Origin: Maridesulfovibrio hydrothermalis AM13 = DSM 14728
GTDB lineage: Bacteria; Desulfobacterota; Desulfovibrionia; Desulfovibrionales; Desulfovibrionaceae
Direction: 5' to 3'
Length of the DNA: 64,000 bases
Assembly (NCBI RefSeq): GCF_000331025.1
Contig: NC_020055.1
Coordinates: forward strand, 186,001-250,000
Position numbers and translations under genes: made by a program
Notes under the pieces: model-generated
Seen by the model: the letters and a program-made list of their open reading frames with translations, nothing else
Databases searched by the model: none
Told to the model about the DNA's origin: nothing
In this document: in pieces, positions 43,598 through 52,806 of the stretch
Numbering within the stretch: position 1 is the stretch's first letter
Layout of the letters: each line of letters starts with the position of its first letter

Positions 43598-44714
43598 CTA
43601 GTTACTGCATATAGGCCGAGATTAAAGACAGGCATGTGCGCAGGGTGATCCTTTCATGCAGTGAACTTCAGGTCAAGGAGGCTATTGATGAAGCTTCAAA
43701 ACATTTTGCAAGGACTTTTACATATCATACAATGCCCAGTTTAAGAGCAAAGCTGATCCCGCCTCCACGGAGACTTAATTTATAACTCAAGACGCAATCC
43801 ACAAGGCTCTCGAAAGAACTTTTCTGTCCGACTCCCGCATAACTACACTACCCGCCCCCTGATAACACCCGTGGTTTTCCTGCCAATATATTTCTTGCCG
43901 ACTTCGCTTTTCATCAGGACAGCCGCAAGATACGGGCAGTCCTTTTCCCTGTTATATAAAACCCCGACTTAAAACTCAGGATTGTATCTACCCTTAATGG
44001 TAAGGTAAACGAATTTTATGGGCTGATTATAGCTGAAAATTCAGCGTGGTTCCGCCATGTGGTAGACATTTATACTGCCGTTAGTGGCGGCCTTGACCGT
44101 AGCATTGATTTGCTGCGTGAGGGGACGGAGATGATTCTGCCCATTGATGATTTCAAGAAAACTCATTTCCCTTTAAAATAATATTCATAGTCAGGCCAAA
44201 GGATTCGTGTCTATTGGAATGCTGCCGCAGGAGTGTATGACCGAGCTGAGGACAGAATTGATGATAATCAGGTTTTAGGATTACACTACAGATAAGGACT
44301 ATAAAAAACACCCAGATTTAAACAGGAAGATTACAAGCAGGTACAATGACTTATAGAATACGTAGAATATGTTGAGAACAAAGCAGGTCATTTAACTTTC
44401 GTAAGAAAACAACATGGGGAATACTGAAAAACAAATATGAAGAAAATCCAAGACGGCACAGAACTCTATTTGCAGATATTGCATAAGATACAGCCGGATC
44501 AGACAAAGAATAAAGAGGTTGAATGGGCGAACATCAGTATTTTAAGTCAAGGCAGATGTTTTCCTAGCCTGTAATTGCCATTTAAACCCCGTTTAATTTT
44601 TTAGTTCTGGACAGTCAGTACCCGAACTATCAAGCCGTCAGTGCAAACGCAGGACACAGCGTTTACACGTATGATAAAAAAACAAGCACCCGGAACTGTT
44701 CCGGGTGCTTTTTT
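43598..44714 (+). other. Scar of the lost head module: decayed sequence without an intact gene
   Basis: No intact reading frame longer than about 70 codons is present. Two open fragments look once-coding: about 43610-43780, with DRHVRRVILSCSELQVKEAI and MPSLRAKLIPPP; and about 43970-44181, with FYGLIIAENSAWFRHVVDIY and LLREGTEMILP. Both end at stops, and neither matches a head gene I recognise. The expected DUF3486, terminase, portal, gpF-type, protease and capsid genes are absent. Stop codons are frequent in all plus-strand frames after 44200. Confidence 0.7.
44684..44714 (+). terminator. Strong terminator just before the tail arm
   Basis: AAGCACCCGGAAC and GTTCCGGGTGCTT form a 13-base stem around one T, followed by six T's. 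It would cut transcription from the lysis block into the tail genes, so the tail operon needs its own promoter or antitermination. Confidence 0.88.
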
Positions 44715-44922
44715 CGTATTTGACGTGCCAGAAGTACAGTCATGGAAACACAATTTCCGACAAACAGGACGCGGACATAAGACCATCATGCCTGCCCGTC
44801 CTTATCTCGGGATTTCTAAAACTGACGAACGTTATATAGCAGACGCCATTATGGCAGACCTTGAGGGGAATTTTGATGCCTTACAATGCACTTGCCAGAA
44901 TGATAGCCGCATTTACCAATGA
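44715..44922 (+). pseudogene. C-terminal remnant of a tail-completion gene (P2 gpS / Mu gpG type)
   Basis: After the terminator one frame reads SWKHNFRQTGRGHKTIMPARPYLGISKTDERYIADAIMADLE. This is the conserved last part of phage virion-morphogenesis/tail-completion proteins, whose 'PARPFLG-S-D' end is distinctive. The first ~100 residues are missing. It marks the right border of the deleted head region. Confidence 0.72.
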
Positions 44923-45412
44923 ATTTCCTGAATGCAAAACCGTCAAAATTTATTCAGGAAAATTCACGGCCGAGAATGTTCACGAGGTTGCCAACAACCT
45001 TCCGGCCATTCTTATCGCCTGTCTTGGGATCAGCATTACCCCGCCCTACAACGGGGACAGGACCGGAATTCTGCGCATGTCCGCTTTTATTCTGACCACT
45101 TCTGGCCCTGATCAGATGGATAAGGATGCAATGGCCATGAACATGGTCAGCCGTACCTTGCTGATGCTTGATGACGACTGGGTTCTTGAAAATCCAAAAC
45201 GGATGGATGCAAGCAACCTGTCTTCATCATGCGACGGAACAAATACATCTCTCTGGTCTGTAAGCTGGGAACAGCCTGTAGTGTTGCAGGATACCCCTCT
45301 TGTAAAAGTATACGAAGGGGAAAAACTTAAGTCCGTCTTCCTCGGCCAAGCCCCCAAGATCGGCACGGCCCACAAAGAAGACTACACCGAGATCGGCAAG
45401 GACGATAAATAA
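44876..45412 (+). CDS. DUF1834-type phage tail protein (Mu gp37-like)
   Basis: A 178-residue protein that matches the Mu gp37 group: KTVKIYSGKFTAENVHEVANNLPAILIACLG near the start and FILTTSGPDQMDKDAMAMNMVSRTLLMLDDD in the middle. Mu gp37 acts at the tail end. The ATG at 44876 has GAGGGG upstream, inside the end of the gpS remnant. It is the one Mu-type gene in the otherwise P2-type tail arm. Confidence 0.8.
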   Translation: MPYNALARMIAAFTNEFPECKTVKIYSGKFTAENVHEVANNLPAILIACLGISITPPYNGDRTGILRMSAFILTTSGPDQMDKDAMAMNMVSRTLLMLDDDWVLENPKRMDASNLSSSCDGTNTSLWSVSWEQPVVLQDTPLVKVYEGEKLKSVFLGQAPKIGTAHKEDYTEIGKDDK

Positions 45413-45414
45413 TT

Positions 45415-46233
45415 ATGAACTGGGAACACTCCAAGGCAATAGCCGAGCTTAACCGCAAATTGGAAAATATCCTGCGCATCGGCAGAGTTTGCGAAGCGGA
45501 TTACGGAAAAGCCCGTGTACGGGTTGAATCAGGAGAAGTCACAACCGGCTGGCTGCCGTGGATCACAACTCGCGCAAGCAGTGATGTTTCATGGTGGGCA
45601 CCGGAAGTCGGTGAACAGGTCATGTTGCTTTCTCCTTCAGGGGATCTGGCACAGGCTGCAGTTCTACCGTCTCTTTTTCAAGTAGCACATCCTGCATGTG
45701 CGGACCGGCCGACCATTGAACGCAAAGTCTATGAAGACGGCGCGGTGATTGAGTATGACCGCGAAGCCCACCTATTACATGCCTATATTCCCGGTGATGC
45801 TTTTTTTGAAGTGGATCACGATGTGACTGTCATAGCCGGTAACGATATCTCAGCCACAGCAAAAGGCGGCAACATCAATGTTACTGCCGATTTTGGTGAA
45901 ATAACGGTTCTTGCCAAATCGGACAATGTAAATGTGATTGCTGAAAAGGCCGACATTAATATGACCGCTACTGAAGGCAAGATTACTTGCCGGGCAAAGG
46001 ATGAGATTGCCCTGATCAGCGAAGATAAAATCAGGCAGTCGGCTCCTAAACTGGTCATGGATGGCATTATTGAAAATGGTGGTGGCCAATATGGAGGCGG
46101 CGGTAAAATTTATGGGCCTATCGAACAGGCTGGTGGTGATTTTGTGAGCGACGGAGTGTCGCTTCAACACCACACCCATAATGAAAATGGGGATGTAACC
46201 AATGAACCCAACGGAGGAACAAGTGAAAGTTAA
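45415..46233 (+). CDS. Baseplate spike protein (P2 gpV-like)
   Basis: A 272-residue spike protein. The OB-fold first half (RIGRVCEADYGKARVRVESGEVTTGWLPW, VGEQVMLLSPSGDLAQAAVLPSLF) is followed by a repeating beta-helix (INVTADFGEITVLAKSDNVNVIAEKADINMTA). Near the tip lies HHTHN, the HxH motif that binds iron at the apex of P2-type spikes. It pierces the outer membrane when the sheath contracts. Starts two bases after DUF1834. Confidence 0.92.
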   Translation: MNWEHSKAIAELNRKLENILRIGRVCEADYGKARVRVESGEVTTGWLPWITTRASSDVSWWAPEVGEQVMLLSPSGDLAQAAVLPSLFQVAHPACADRPTIERKVYEDGAVIEYDREAHLLHAYIPGDAFFEVDHDVTVIAGNDISATAKGGNINVTADFGEITVLAKSDNVNVIAEKADINMTATEGKITCRAKDEIALISEDKIRQSAPKLVMDGIIENGGGQYGGGGKIYGPIEQAGGDFVSDGVSLQHHTHNENGDVTNEPNGGTSES

Positions 46234-46405
46234 AAAATACACGGTACTTAAAGAGTTCAGGATTCACGGGAAAGGCAGACAGGAAGTCGGAACTGTTGTT
46301 GAAATGGCTGAACAGGAAGCCCGCTACCTGCTTAAGGAAGGCAAGCTGGAAGTGAATAAAACCACAGCCAACATGTCCAAATCCAAGGAAACAGGCGGTA
46401 AATAA
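46223..46405 (+). CDS. Small DUF7210-like tail-operon protein
   Basis: A 60-residue protein from GTG 46223, with GGAGG five bases upstream (an ATG at 46202 in frame is less likely). It overlaps the end of the spike gene. The piece YTVLKEFRIHGKGRQEVGTVVEMAEQEARYLLKEGKLE matches the small DUF7210-like proteins seen in tail operons. Role unknown. Confidence 0.6.
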   Translation: MKVKKYTVLKEFRIHGKGRQEVGTVVEMAEQEARYLLKEGKLEVNKTTANMSKSKETGGK

Positions 46406-46743
46406 TGCGCGGCATGTGTGCAGTCACGGGTAAACCATCAGCCGGTTACGCCCATCTTAAACAGTCCATTTCGGATATCCTGACAACTCCCATAGGGTCC
46501 CGCGTTATGCGCCGGCAATATGGGAGCGATATTCCGGATTTGATTGACGCACCCATGAACGGGGAAACCGTAATAGATGTTTTTGCGGCTGTGGCCGTAG
46601 CTCTGGACCGATGGGAGCCGCGCTTCAGGCTTGATCAGATTTATGTGCTCAGTGCCACAGCCGGTCATATGGAAATTGGCCTTGAAGGCGAATATCTGCC
46701 TGAAGGAAAACCTATTAAGCTAGAAAGGATTGTACTGTCATGA
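46405..46743 (+). CDS. Baseplate wedge protein (P2 gpW, gp25-like)
   Basis: A 112-residue baseplate protein with the family signature HLKQSISDILTTPIGSRVMRRQYGSDIPDLID. The fold is shared with T4 gp25 and starts the sheath. Start overlaps the previous stop by one base. Confidence 0.92.
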   Translation: MRGMCAVTGKPSAGYAHLKQSISDILTTPIGSRVMRRQYGSDIPDLIDAPMNGETVIDVFAAVAVALDRWEPRFRLDQIYVLSATAGHMEIGLEGEYLPEGKPIKLERIVLS

Positions 46744-47630
46744 AAACCGGATTTTCTCCTATAGACCTATCAAAATTGCCAGCTCCTCAAGTTGTTGAAG
46801 AACTGGATTTTGAGGTGATTTTTCAGGAGCTGCTGTCTGGGTTCATGGCCCGGAACCGGGAGTATTCATCAATAGTTGAATCTGACCCAGTCTATAAAGC
46901 TTTTGAAGAGGTCGCCTACCGAGAAATGATACTCCGGCAAGATAGTAACGATAAGGCCAGAGCTGTCATGCTCGCCTTTGCCCGTGGCAGTGATCTTAAT
47001 CACCTTGCCGCTTTGGCCCCGGTTGAGCGCAAGTTAATTGATACAGGGGACCCTGATGCCGAGCCACCCGTACCTCCAACTTATGAAAGTGATGAGGAGT
47101 TCCGTGCACGTACCCAGCTTGCGCCAGAAGGTTTCTCTGTTGCCGGGCCAGAGCAAGGCTACAGATATCATGCTCTCAAAGCTGCTGAAGTAAGGGACGC
47201 ACTATCCCGGCGCACAGCTCCGGGGTGCATTGAGTTGGTTGTGCTGGGCAGGATTGGCAACGGCACGCCGTCAGTGAAAGCTTTAGGCGAAGTCGAAGAG
47301 ATTTTTTCGGACCGTACAGTCAGACCGCAAGGTGACCTGCTTACCATCCGTCCGGCCGACATTATTGAATACGAAGTTGCGGCAGTTTTAACCGTGGCTG
47401 ACGGTCCGTCTGATTCAGTTGTAATATCGGCAGCTAAGGCGGCAGTCCGCGACTATGTCACCCGCGCTCATGCTCTGGGTGGCCGAGTTACCTTATCAGG
47501 ATTGTCGGCAGCAATGACAGTTGAAGGTGTAATCGACGTACAAAAATCATCTCCAGCGGAAAACATTGTCTGCGAACTTTGGCAGGCTCCCTACTGCACG
47601 GTCATTAATATTTCAGTGGTGACATTATGA
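46740..47630 (+). CDS. Baseplate protein J (P2 gpJ-like)
   Basis: A 296-residue baseplate wedge protein. Family features are IFQELLSGFMARNREYSSIVESDPVYKAFEEVAYRE, DLNHLAALAPVERK, EEFRARTQLAPEGFSVAGPEQGYRYHALKAAEVRDA and a C-terminal segment with DVQKSSPAENIVC. Overlaps gpW by four bases (ATGA) and gpI by four bases. Confidence 0.93.
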   Translation: MKTGFSPIDLSKLPAPQVVEELDFEVIFQELLSGFMARNREYSSIVESDPVYKAFEEVAYREMILRQDSNDKARAVMLAFARGSDLNHLAALAPVERKLIDTGDPDAEPPVPPTYESDEEFRARTQLAPEGFSVAGPEQGYRYHALKAAEVRDALSRRTAPGCIELVVLGRIGNGTPSVKALGEVEEIFSDRTVRPQGDLLTIRPADIIEYEVAAVLTVADGPSDSVVISAAKAAVRDYVTRAHALGGRVTLSGLSAAMTVEGVIDVQKSSPAENIVCELWQAPYCTVINISVVTL

Positions 47631-48313
47631 GCAAATCTCTGCTGCCTCCCAATGCTTCAAAGCTTGAACGTGATTTTTCCGAGGTTGTCGCCCGGATAGG
47701 CGAGCTGCATATTCCTATTGATGACCTTTGGAACCCTGAAACCTGCCCACTGGGCCTGTTGCCTTATCTGGCATGGGCCTTGTCTGTGGATGTATGGGAT
47801 GAGGATTGGCCTGAAGATGTAAAGCGTGCGGTTGTCCGGGAAAGCGTTGCTATTCATCGAATTAAAGGCACTCCCGGTGCTGTTGAAAAGATGTGCGCGG
47901 CACTTGGTTATGATGTGCGTGTCTTAGAATGGTTTGAATACGGCGGTGATCATGACCGCTACAAGCTAAAAATTAAAGAGCGCATGTCAGATGCTGACTA
48001 TCAGCACATCATTACCGGGGACCGGGTTGCTAAACGGCAAAGTCAGGAGCGGGATGCAATCCAAGTTAAACTTGAATCTGAAAGCACTGTTTATATCGGC
48101 GGCGTGGTCAATCGTGGTCGCAGAATAGCAATCTATCCACATTATAAATTGTCTGGAGCGAAAAGTTTAATAAGCGTTGGCGGTGGCATCAGGGATGCCC
48201 GAAAGCGGACTATTTATCCTGCTGACGGAGGGCCGCTAACTGCTTCCTCTACATTTATATATTTCGGAGGCGTTATGCATATTGCCAGACACCGTACTTT
48301 AAGGAGCGTTTAA
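47627..48313 (+). CDS. Tail protein I (P2 gpI-like)
   Basis: A 228-residue baseplate protein, with SKLERDFSEVVARIGELHIPIDDLWNPETCPLGLLPYLAWALSVD-type family start, then IHRIKGTPGAVEKMCAALGYDVRVLEW. In P2 it links the wedge to the fibres. Starts inside the gpJ stop and is followed immediately by the fibre gene. Confidence 0.9.
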   Translation: MSKSLLPPNASKLERDFSEVVARIGELHIPIDDLWNPETCPLGLLPYLAWALSVDVWDEDWPEDVKRAVVRESVAIHRIKGTPGAVEKMCAALGYDVRVLEWFEYGGDHDRYKLKIKERMSDADYQHIITGDRVAKRQSQERDAIQVKLESESTVYIGGVVNRGRRIAIYPHYKLSGAKSLISVGGGIRDARKRTIYPADGGPLTASSTFIYFGGVMHIARHRTLRSV

Positions 48314-50767
48314 ATGAATACTAAAGGTTTAATTCTAACAGAGCGCGGCAAGGATTTATTCAACCGGGCACAAGCTGGGACTGCTATTAAATTTTCACAT
48401 GTTGAATATGGCTCAGGTGTACTTGGCGATGATGTCAATCCTGAACAAATCACAAGTTTACTGGCTTCCAAAGTAACCTTACCCATTCAGGAAATAAAAA
48501 CCCCCGGAGACGGTTCGGTTGTTATTACCGTGGCTTTCACAAACACAGGTATTGCGGAAGGATTCTATCACCGCGAGACAGCTATTTATGCCGATGACCC
48601 AATACATGGGCAGATCGTTTACGCCTTCCATTACTCAACTGATGGCGGATTTGTTGCTGCTGGCGGTGGTGCGTACATCATTGAGGACGTTACTGATTAC
48701 ATCATTGAAATAGGTAACGCGTTAGAAGTTAAGGCCGTAATCAATAATATGGTAGTACTGGCTACCAAAGTAGATATTACGAATCATAACGAAGACCCTG
48801 AAGCACATGGTCAGCTTCTAAACCGCCTTGCAACCGGAATTCCGGAAATTATCAGTCCTATAGCTGACGCGGTAGATGTAGGAGAAACACCGGTTTACCG
48901 TTTCCGCGAATTCACGCCCGTGCTGGCCGGAACATCCGAAGAAGCAATCCAGATACAGATTGATCTGGATACGGGGAATTTCACCGCACCTGTGCATGAT
49001 TCCGGATTTCTGACCACCATCGCCGGCGGCTATGAACAGCCTGCCGGAATGTTGCAGATATCAAAACGATACAAAATACGTTGCCGCCGTAGATTAAACA
49101 CCGGACAGATTTCACCGTGGTCGGAAATTGTTTTTTTCGAAACCCGTAATATATTTAATTACGTCCAACGTCCTGTGAATCTGGCTCCCGTGAAAAATGC
49201 AACCAATGTCGGCGAATGCCCGCTTTTAAAATCCGGTCCATTTGCGATTGCCGGAACTGAACCGGATACCCACGCAGGGATTCAGTTTAGAATCCGTCAG
49301 GGCGATACCGTCCTGCATCTGTCGCCCGAACTTGGCACGGTACTCGAATACCTGCTTCCTGCCGGATTACTCCAAGTTTCAACAGATTATATTTTTGAAT
49401 GCCGTCACAAGGGTACATTGCTTGGTTGGTCTGAGTGGTCAACAGCAACAGGATTCCGCACGGCCTCGGCTTTCATTACTGGAGATGAAGCGGTTTATCC
49501 TAGCACATGGGAAGGCTACGACAATGCAAGCGTAGCAGGTGTCGCACTGGCTGATGATGCCGCGCTTAGAAGTAATGGCATTGATCAGGGGGAAGGCGAA
49601 GGTGATTGGGCGGAGTATTCGGTTCGGGCGAAGGTGAGAGGGAGTTTACTTGACTTGCTTAGCACATCAAAGACCAAAATAATCACTTTCGAAAAGATAG
49701 TTCAAGGTGATTCGCTTGTAACGGATAAAGGTCAGGCTATTGCCGGAGATGTTACACGTACCATAGGTGCAGTCGCAAATCCTTTTGGTGCTTATTCTTT
49801 ATCCGGCATTGCTGGCAACGTCCCCATAGCAATAGTCGATGAGTCCGGTAATAATACAACTTTGACTGTTATCGACAATGGTACAACAGCCCCTCAATAT
49901 GTAACTGATGATGGCTACGATTACATTCAATGGAATGGTCAAACATCTAGCTATGCGGAAGGAGCTCTTGCTTATCATTATATAGGGACTAGCCCTGATG
50001 TCTTTTCTTTTTGTTGTTTTTTAAAAGATGTTCCTGCTTTGTCTACAAACTATAACTTTTTTTTCGGAATAACCGACGGCGATAGATCAAATAACGCTCA
50101 GCAATCTTTGTTTTTGAGTTTGAAGAACCAAGGTAACAATACCTTAATCTGGAATACCTTCAATGCAGATGGAAACTTGGTGCATGGTGACCCTATTCCT
50201 GTTGCTGAGTTTAAAAATCGCACAGCAGTGGCAATTGTAGCTGAAAAGAATTTTTTAAAAATATACATGAACGGAAGTTTGTATACTACTGCCAATTTTG
50301 ATTGTTCCGTTGGTGGACTTACTAATCAACGAATCAGTATCGGGGGTTGGAAACTAGGACACTACCCATTTCGCGGAAAAATGTCTCAGGCAAAGTATTT
50401 TGATAGAGCCTTGAATGACAACGAGATTAAAATTCTATCAGGCCAGCTGTGTTATGAAACGGATATTTCTGCGGATAACTTCATAACAGCTCCGACAAAA
50501 GTGGCGGCTGTTCCACTCATTACCGCCGCCACAGGCGCAGCCGGAACCGTATTCACAGCTGACAATTTTTCTGAAATCCCAATCGAAAAAGCAACTCTCG
50601 GCACGGATAACGATCCTGACCGCCCAGATTTTATCTTGCTTGAATCTGCCAAACAAACTCCGGCTGAACCTTTCCGCCGAGTGGCTCTTGGCGTGTCCGG
50701 CCTTTCAAATAACTCCGAAACCCGTATTAGCGAAACCCAAATCGATACTTGGAAAACAGGAGCTTAA
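48314..50767 (+). CDS. Tail fibre protein (P2 gpH-like) with LamG-like domain
   Basis: An 817-residue fibre. Residues 1-165 are the baseplate-attaching P2 gpH/DUF3751 part (LTERGKDLFNRAQAGTAIKFSHVEYGSG, GFYHRETAIYADDP). About 180-420 hold two related repeats that each run VGETPVYRF or VGECPLLKS, then LLQVSTDYIFECRHKG. About 510-710 look like a LamG/concanavalin-type carbohydrate-binding domain. This is the receptor-binding part and the piece expected to change fastest. Confidence 0.85.
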   Translation: MNTKGLILTERGKDLFNRAQAGTAIKFSHVEYGSGVLGDDVNPEQITSLLASKVTLPIQEIKTPGDGSVVITVAFTNTGIAEGFYHRETAIYADDPIHGQIVYAFHYSTDGGFVAAGGGAYIIEDVTDYIIEIGNALEVKAVINNMVVLATKVDITNHNEDPEAHGQLLNRLATGIPEIISPIADAVDVGETPVYRFREFTPVLAGTSEEAIQIQIDLDTGNFTAPVHDSGFLTTIAGGYEQPAGMLQISKRYKIRCRRRLNTGQISPWSEIVFFETRNIFNYVQRPVNLAPVKNATNVGECPLLKSGPFAIAGTEPDTHAGIQFRIRQGDTVLHLSPELGTVLEYLLPAGLLQVSTDYIFECRHKGTLLGWSEWSTATGFRTASAFITGDEAVYPSTWEGYDNASVAGVALADDAALRSNGIDQGEGEGDWAEYSVRAKVRGSLLDLLSTSKTKIITFEKIVQGDSLVTDKGQAIAGDVTRTIGAVANPFGAYSLSGIAGNVPIAIVDESGNNTTLTVIDNGTTAPQYVTDDGYDYIQWNGQTSSYAEGALAYHYIGTSPDVFSFCCFLKDVPALSTNYNFFFGITDGDRSNNAQQSLFLSLKNQGNNTLIWNTFNADGNLVHGDPIPVAEFKNRTAVAIVAEKNFLKIYMNGSLYTTANFDCSVGGLTNQRISIGGWKLGHYPFRGKMSQAKYFDRALNDNEIKILSGQLCYETDISADNFITAPTKVAAVPLITAATGAAGTVFTADNFSEIPIEKATLGTDNDPDRPDFILLESAKQTPAEPFRRVALGVSGLSNNSETRISETQIDTWKTGA

Positions 50768-50769
50768 TT

Positions 50770-51072
50770 ATGACAGTTAATAATATGTCACTGGATGATA
50801 AACGGCGGCTGGCGGCGGAGCTTGCACCGTTTATTCTTGAACAATTTCGAAATAATTCCGAGATGATTATTCCCGGTACAAAAAAGGCGGTGAAAATTAA
50901 GACCAGAACCATTGATACCGGGCTGATTTCCAGCGACACGCATAACGCATTTAATGAAGCTGAAAGGGTTATGAATTCAGCCGCAACTTTTGATGAACTT
51001 AAAGCAGCCACTCAGGATGCAACGGCAATCTTCCGTGCAATTTTGATGGGGCATAAAATAACAGGAGAATAA
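50770..51072 (+). CDS. Small protein after the tail fibre, possible fibre chaperone
   Basis: A 100-residue, mostly helical protein (MTVNNMSLDDKRRLAAELAPFILEQF...). It occupies the place of the P2 fibre-assembly gene G but does not look like gpG. It may help the fibre fold, or be unrelated. Starts two bases after the fibre gene stop. Confidence 0.5.
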   Translation: MTVNNMSLDDKRRLAAELAPFILEQFRNNSEMIIPGTKKAVKIKTRTIDTGLISSDTHNAFNEAERVMNSAATFDELKAATQDATAIFRAILMGHKITGE

Positions 51073-51073
51073 T

Positions 51074-52258
51074 ATGGGAACGGATTTCCTCCACGGCTGT
51101 GAAACCGTGGAAATCAACAATGGAACCAGACCGATCAAGGTGGTGAAATCCTCCGTTATCGGTTTGATTGGAACAGCTCCGGATGCGGATAACGATGTTT
51201 TTCCTATGAATGAGCCTGTGCTGATTCCCGGTAATCAGCTTAAGGCTGCAAAGCTCGGCCAGACCGGCACTCTGAAAGATGCTGTTGACGGCATATTCGA
51301 TCAGACAGGGGCAATGGTTGTGGTCGTGCGCGTTGAAGAAGGCGCGGACACTACGGCAACTATGTCTAATATTGTCGGCGATGGAACTGCCCAGACAGGC
51401 GTTCATGCTTTCCTTGGTGCTCAATCTCATGTGCATGTTACACCTAAGCTTTTAATTGCTCCCGGTTTCACCTCGCAGCGCGTTGCTAACGCAGCAAATC
51501 CAGTTGTTGCCGAACTGCTTGGAATAGCTGAACGACTCAGGGCCGTTATCATTGCTGATGGTCCCAATGACACGAACGCAGAGGCCATCGCATACCGTGA
51601 GGATTGGGGGTCTGCGCGCATCTATGTTTGTGATCCAGCCGTCATGGTTTGGGATACAACTCTTAATAAACCAGTGAGTAAGCCTGTTTCATCTCGTGTT
51701 GCAGGGCTGATCTCTAAAATGGATAACAAAGTCGGCTATTGGGCCTCCCCTTCAAATAACATCATTAACGGTGTTGTGGGACTTGCTCGGGCTGTTGATT
51801 TTAATCTGTCTGATCCTAATTGTGCCGCAAATTATCTGAACGAAAACGAAGTGGCCACAGTAATTCACCATGAGGGCTATCGACTCTGGGGCAACCGCAC
51901 TTGTGCAACTGATCCTCTGTGGGCTTTCCTGTCTGTACGCCGCGCTCATGACATGGTTTACGAATCTATTGAACAGGCATTCTTATGGGCAATGGATAAG
52001 CCGTTCAGTGCCCAGCTCATTCTGGATATTCAAGGTTCGGTAAATGCATTCTTGCGTCACCAAAAGGCTCTCGGTGCGATCCTTGGCGGCAAGTGCTGGC
52101 TTGATCCGGAACTCAACACCAAAGAAACTCTTATGGCCGGACAGCTTTATCTCGATTTCGACAACGAAGCCCCGGCTCCGCTTGAGCGATTGACATTCCG
52201 GGCACACAGAAACAACGGTTATTACACAGAACTGGTTAATCAGGTTCTGACTGCATAA
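51074..52258 (+). CDS. Contractile tail sheath protein (P2 gpFI-like)
   Basis: A 394-residue sheath subunit, full length for P2 FI. It begins FLHGCETVEINNGTRPIKVVKSSVIGLIGTAP and has VLIPGNQLKAAKLGQTGTL, LLIAPGFTSQRVANAANPVVAELLGIAERLRAVIIADGP, and the end FDNEAPAPLERLTFRAHRNNGYYTELVNQVL. Its contraction drives the spike. Intact and open throughout. Confidence 0.95.
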   Translation: MGTDFLHGCETVEINNGTRPIKVVKSSVIGLIGTAPDADNDVFPMNEPVLIPGNQLKAAKLGQTGTLKDAVDGIFDQTGAMVVVVRVEEGADTTATMSNIVGDGTAQTGVHAFLGAQSHVHVTPKLLIAPGFTSQRVANAANPVVAELLGIAERLRAVIIADGPNDTNAEAIAYREDWGSARIYVCDPAVMVWDTTLNKPVSKPVSSRVAGLISKMDNKVGYWASPSNNIINGVVGLARAVDFNLSDPNCAANYLNENEVATVIHHEGYRLWGNRTCATDPLWAFLSVRRAHDMVYESIEQAFLWAMDKPFSAQLILDIQGSVNAFLRHQKALGAILGGKCWLDPELNTKETLMAGQLYLDFDNEAPAPLERLTFRAHRNNGYYTELVNQVLTA

Positions 52259-52267
52259 GGAGTAATT

Positions 52268-52780
52268 ATGGCGACTACAACACTTCCTAAAAAACTAAAG
52301 AAGTTTACAGCGTTTGTTGATGGGATCGGCTATCTGGGCAAGGTACAGGAACTTGAATTGCCCAAGCTGTCTGTCAAAACTGAGGAATACCGTTCCGGCG
52401 GTATGGATGCTCCGGTAGAAATTGATATGGGCATGGAAAAGCTTGAAGCTACTGCCACTTTTGCAGAGTACAGCCCGGATCTGTTTAAAAAATTCGGGGT
52501 GGTTGAAGGCGAAGATGTACCATTTACCTTTCGCGGAGCTGTCCGGGCTGACGCTGAAGCAGAAGCGGTCATTATTGAGATGCGGGGCCGTATACGGGAG
52601 CTGGATATGGGGACGTGGAAAGCCGGTGATGATTCAACCCTGAAAGTATCCATTGCCCTGCGCTATTACAGGGTAACCATTGCAGGGACTGATGTCATTG
52701 AAATTGATCCGGTTAACATGATCCGCAAAATCGGTGGCACGGATCAGCTTGCAAGCGAACGTGATGCTTTGGGCATTTAA
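52268..52780 (+). CDS. Tail tube protein (P2 gpFII-like)
   Basis: A 170-residue inner-tube subunit with the FII signature LPKLSVKTEEYRSGGMDAPVEIDMGMEKLEATATFAEY and FRGAVRADAEAEAVIIEMRGRIRELDMGTWKAGDDSTLKVSIALRYY. AAGGAG lies six bases before the ATG. Follows the sheath gene by nine bases, as in P2. Confidence 0.94.
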   Translation: MATTTLPKKLKKFTAFVDGIGYLGKVQELELPKLSVKTEEYRSGGMDAPVEIDMGMEKLEATATFAEYSPDLFKKFGVVEGEDVPFTFRGAVRADAEAEAVIIEMRGRIRELDMGTWKAGDDSTLKVSIALRYYRVTIAGTDVIEIDPVNMIRKIGGTDQLASERDALGI

Positions 52781-52806
52781 ACGGAATTCAAAGGAGATTT
52801 TAAAAA

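Noticed and set aside
44641-44714. First part of the frame leading into the gpS remnant
   Set aside because: It is read through a perfect terminator hairpin and has no match to tail-completion proteins; only the part after the hairpin is counted.
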